Made by a program: the position numbers and the translations under genes
Notes under the pieces: model-generated
The model's database searches: none
What the model was told of the DNA's origin: nothing
The model's input: the letters and a program-made list of their open reading frames with translations, nothing else
NCBI GenBank assembly: GCA_016932895.1
Contig: JAFGCA010000366.1
Span: 1 to 5,566, forward strand
DNA: 5,566 bases
Direction: 5' to 3'
Source of the DNA: Sedimentisphaerales bacterium
Lineage (GTDB): Bacteria > Planctomycetota > Phycisphaerae > Sedimentisphaerales > SG8-4
Shown here: one piece after another, positions 4,980 through 5,566 of the stretch
How positions within the stretch are numbered: the stretch's first letter is position 1
Layout of the letters: each line of letters opens with the position of its first letter

Positions 4980-5053
4980 GGGCTCGTAGCTCAGTTGGCT
5001 AGAGCGCACCCCTGATAAGGGTGAGGTCGGTAGTTCGAATCTACCCGGGCCCA
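4980..5053 (+). tRNA. tRNA-Ile (GAU)
   Basis: A full cloverleaf of 74 nt. Acceptor stem GGGCTCG/CGGGCCC (one T-G wobble), D stem GCTC/GAGC, anticodon stem CACCC/GGGTG with loop CTGATAA (anticodon GAT), T stem GGTAG/CTACC with loop TTCGAAT, discriminator A. The CCA tail is not encoded and must be added enzymatically. This is the tRNA usually found with tRNA-Ala between 16S and 23S genes; here no 16S precedes it. Confidence 0.97.
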
Positions 5054-5175
5054 TTGGATTGATTATCGATGATTGACTATTGATGATTGATCGAAGGCCG
5101 GGGCAATGTGTTGCGTCGGCAACCCAACGCGGTTCGTGGTAAATAATCAATGATCATTTATCAATAATCAATGGG
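5050..5175 (+). repeat. Long imperfect inverted repeat joining the two tRNAs
   Basis: CCCATTG (5050-5056, including the 3' end of tRNA-Ile) is complementary to CAATGGG (5169-5175, 2 nt before tRNA-Ala). Inside it, the ATTGAT-rich stretch at 5062-5092 pairs imperfectly with 5140-5168. A small hairpin GTTGC/GCAAC (5110-5114/5119-5123) sits in the centre. In RNA this would hold the two tRNAs on one stem of roughly 35 bp with mismatches, a plausible RNase III or tRNA-processing signal. Confidence 0.65.
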
Positions 5176-5177
5176 TT

Positions 5178-5250
5178 GGGGACGTAGCTCAATTGGGAGA
5201 GCGCCGGCTTTGCAAGCCGGAGGTTGTCGGTTCGAGCCCGATCGTCTCCA
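5178..5250 (+). tRNA. tRNA-Ala (UGC)
   Basis: A full cloverleaf of 73 nt. Acceptor stem GGGGACG/CGTCTCC, D stem GCTC/GAGC, anticodon stem CCGGC/GCCGG with loop TTTGCAA (anticodon TGC), T stem GTCGG/CCGAT with loop TTCGAGC, discriminator A at 5250. The CCA tail is not encoded. It is co-transcribed with tRNA-Ile and 23S rRNA. Confidence 0.97.
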
Positions 5251-5284
5251 TTGTCGAGGCGGTCCGAAAGGGCGGCCGAAAAAA

Positions 5285-5306
5285 AAACTTGGAATCTTCC
5301 AAGTTT
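5285..5306. repeat. 22-bp perfect palindrome after an A9 run
   Basis: AAACTTGGAA (5285-5294) and TTCCAAGTTT (5297-5306) are perfectly complementary around TC, and a run of nine A (5279-5287) leads into it. In RNA it would be a stable hairpin in the tRNA-Ala/23S spacer. Only three T follow, so it is a weak terminator. A processing stem or a DNA-binding site near the candidate promoter just downstream are alternatives. Confidence 0.65.
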
Positions 5307-5310
5307 GTTG

Positions 5311-5338
5311 TTGCAAGGTTTCAACCCGGCCGTATAAT
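5311..5338 (+). promoter_or_regulatory. Candidate internal promoter before 23S rRNA
   Basis: TTGCAA (5311-5316, 4 of 6) and a perfect TATAAT (5333-5338) are 16 bp apart, with start expected near 5345. It lies between tRNA-Ala and the second boxA, so it could drive 23S rRNA alone. The TATAAT also falls in the loop of a CCGGC/GCCGG hairpin (5326-5330/5340-5344), so it may simply be part of a spacer RNA structure. Confidence 0.45.
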
Positions 5339-5351
5339 AGCCGGTTTTCCA

Positions 5352-5381
5352 GCAGCCGAGGGCTGCAACGATCTTTGACAA
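5352..5381 (+). promoter_or_regulatory. boxB-like hairpin and boxA, spacer copy
   Basis: GCAGCC (5352-5357) pairs with GGCTGC (5361-5366) across a 3-nt loop, a boxB-like hairpin. Two bases later CGATCTTTGACAA (5369-5381) matches E. coli rRNA boxA at 10 of 13 positions. E. coli also carries a second boxA in the spacer before 23S, so this order and position fit an antitermination signal that is renewed before the long 23S gene. Confidence 0.7.
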
Positions 5382-5420
5382 GTTCATATGCGGATACGTG
5401 GATTTATATTGAATCCCATC

Positions 5421-5448
5421 TGGTTTTCCGCTCCCCAGCGGAAGACCA
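5421..5448 (+). other. 12-bp hairpin in the 23S 5' leader
   Basis: TGGTTTTCCGCT (5421-5432) and AGCGGAAGACCA (5437-5448) form a continuous 12-bp stem with one wobble pair and a CCCC loop, extendable by CATC/GATG beyond a small bulge. A second small stem, TCAATC/GATTGA (5486-5491/5495-5500), ends 3 nt before 23S. These are probably parts of the precursor-processing structure of 23S rRNA, whose 3' partner lies outside the window. Confidence 0.55.
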
Positions 5449-5503
5449 CATGATGAGCGCTCATTTTTATAGGCGACGGACCTGTTCAATCATCGATTGA
5501 TAT

Positions 5504-5566
5504 GGTCAAGTTACTAAGGGTGTATGGGGGATGTCTAGGCGTCGAGAGGCGATGAAGGACGTGGCA
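5504..5566 (+). rRNA. 23S ribosomal RNA, 5' end (partial)
   Basis: The sequence from 5504 follows the universal 5' end of 23S rRNA: GGTCAAGTTACTAAGGG corresponds to GGTTAAGCGACTAAGCG of E. coli, then GGATG, GAGAGGCGATGAAGGACGTG as in domain I. Only the first ~63 nt are in the window and the gene continues past the end. The exact first base is judged by analogy and may differ by one or two. Confidence 0.95.

Overview
The window looks like a piece of a high-GC bacterial chromosome, most likely from the Planctomycetota (perhaps a Phycisphaerae-type lineage). That assignment is inference. It rests on an rRNA locus with no 16S gene in front of tRNA-Ile/tRNA-Ala/23S, a secreted beta-propeller of a style common in that phylum, and intergenic DNA packed with short interspersed repeats. 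No complete phylogenetic marker lies inside the window; only the first ~63 bases of 23S rRNA are present.

Layout. Positions 1-102 are AT-rich and hold a perfect 13-bp inverted repeat between two direct repeats. Then comes a YaeI/YkuE-type metallophosphoesterase with a twin-arginine-like N-terminus (103-993, +). It converges on a small 88-residue protein of unknown function (1037-1303, -). That gene is divergent from an exported seven-bladed beta-propeller protein (1613-2698, +), which has its own extended -10 promoter. Positions 2699-3347 carry no gene I can support but hold several repeat families. A probable lipoprotein with an EF-hand-like loop and conserved-looking acidic/His/Cys motifs follows (3348-4175, +). 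Positions 4176-4660 are again repeats, ending in a G-rich octamer tract.

The right end is a stable-RNA operon. It has a strong sigma70-type promoter with an A/T-rich upstream stretch (4668-4728) and a leader with a terminator-like hairpin (4861-4892). A boxA-like antitermination site (4895-4907), tRNA-Ile(GAU), tRNA-Ala(UGC), a second hairpin+boxA pair (5352-5381) and the 5' end of 23S rRNA (~5504 onward) follow. The operon starts at its own promoter and has no 16S gene in it, so 16S must be elsewhere (an unlinked rRNA arrangement). Two hairpin-then-boxA modules, a terminator ahead of the first, and a possible promoter just upstream of 23S suggest that output of this split operon is controlled in its leader and spacer.

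The protein genes look like independent envelope or exported functions, not one pathway: three of the four have export-type N-termini. The most unusual content is (i) the architecture of the 16S-less rRNA operon leader and (ii) the repeat families: 9-nt-period triplet arrays, REP-like palindromes whose arms change in step, and ATTGAT-type repeats that also form a long stem between the two tRNAs.
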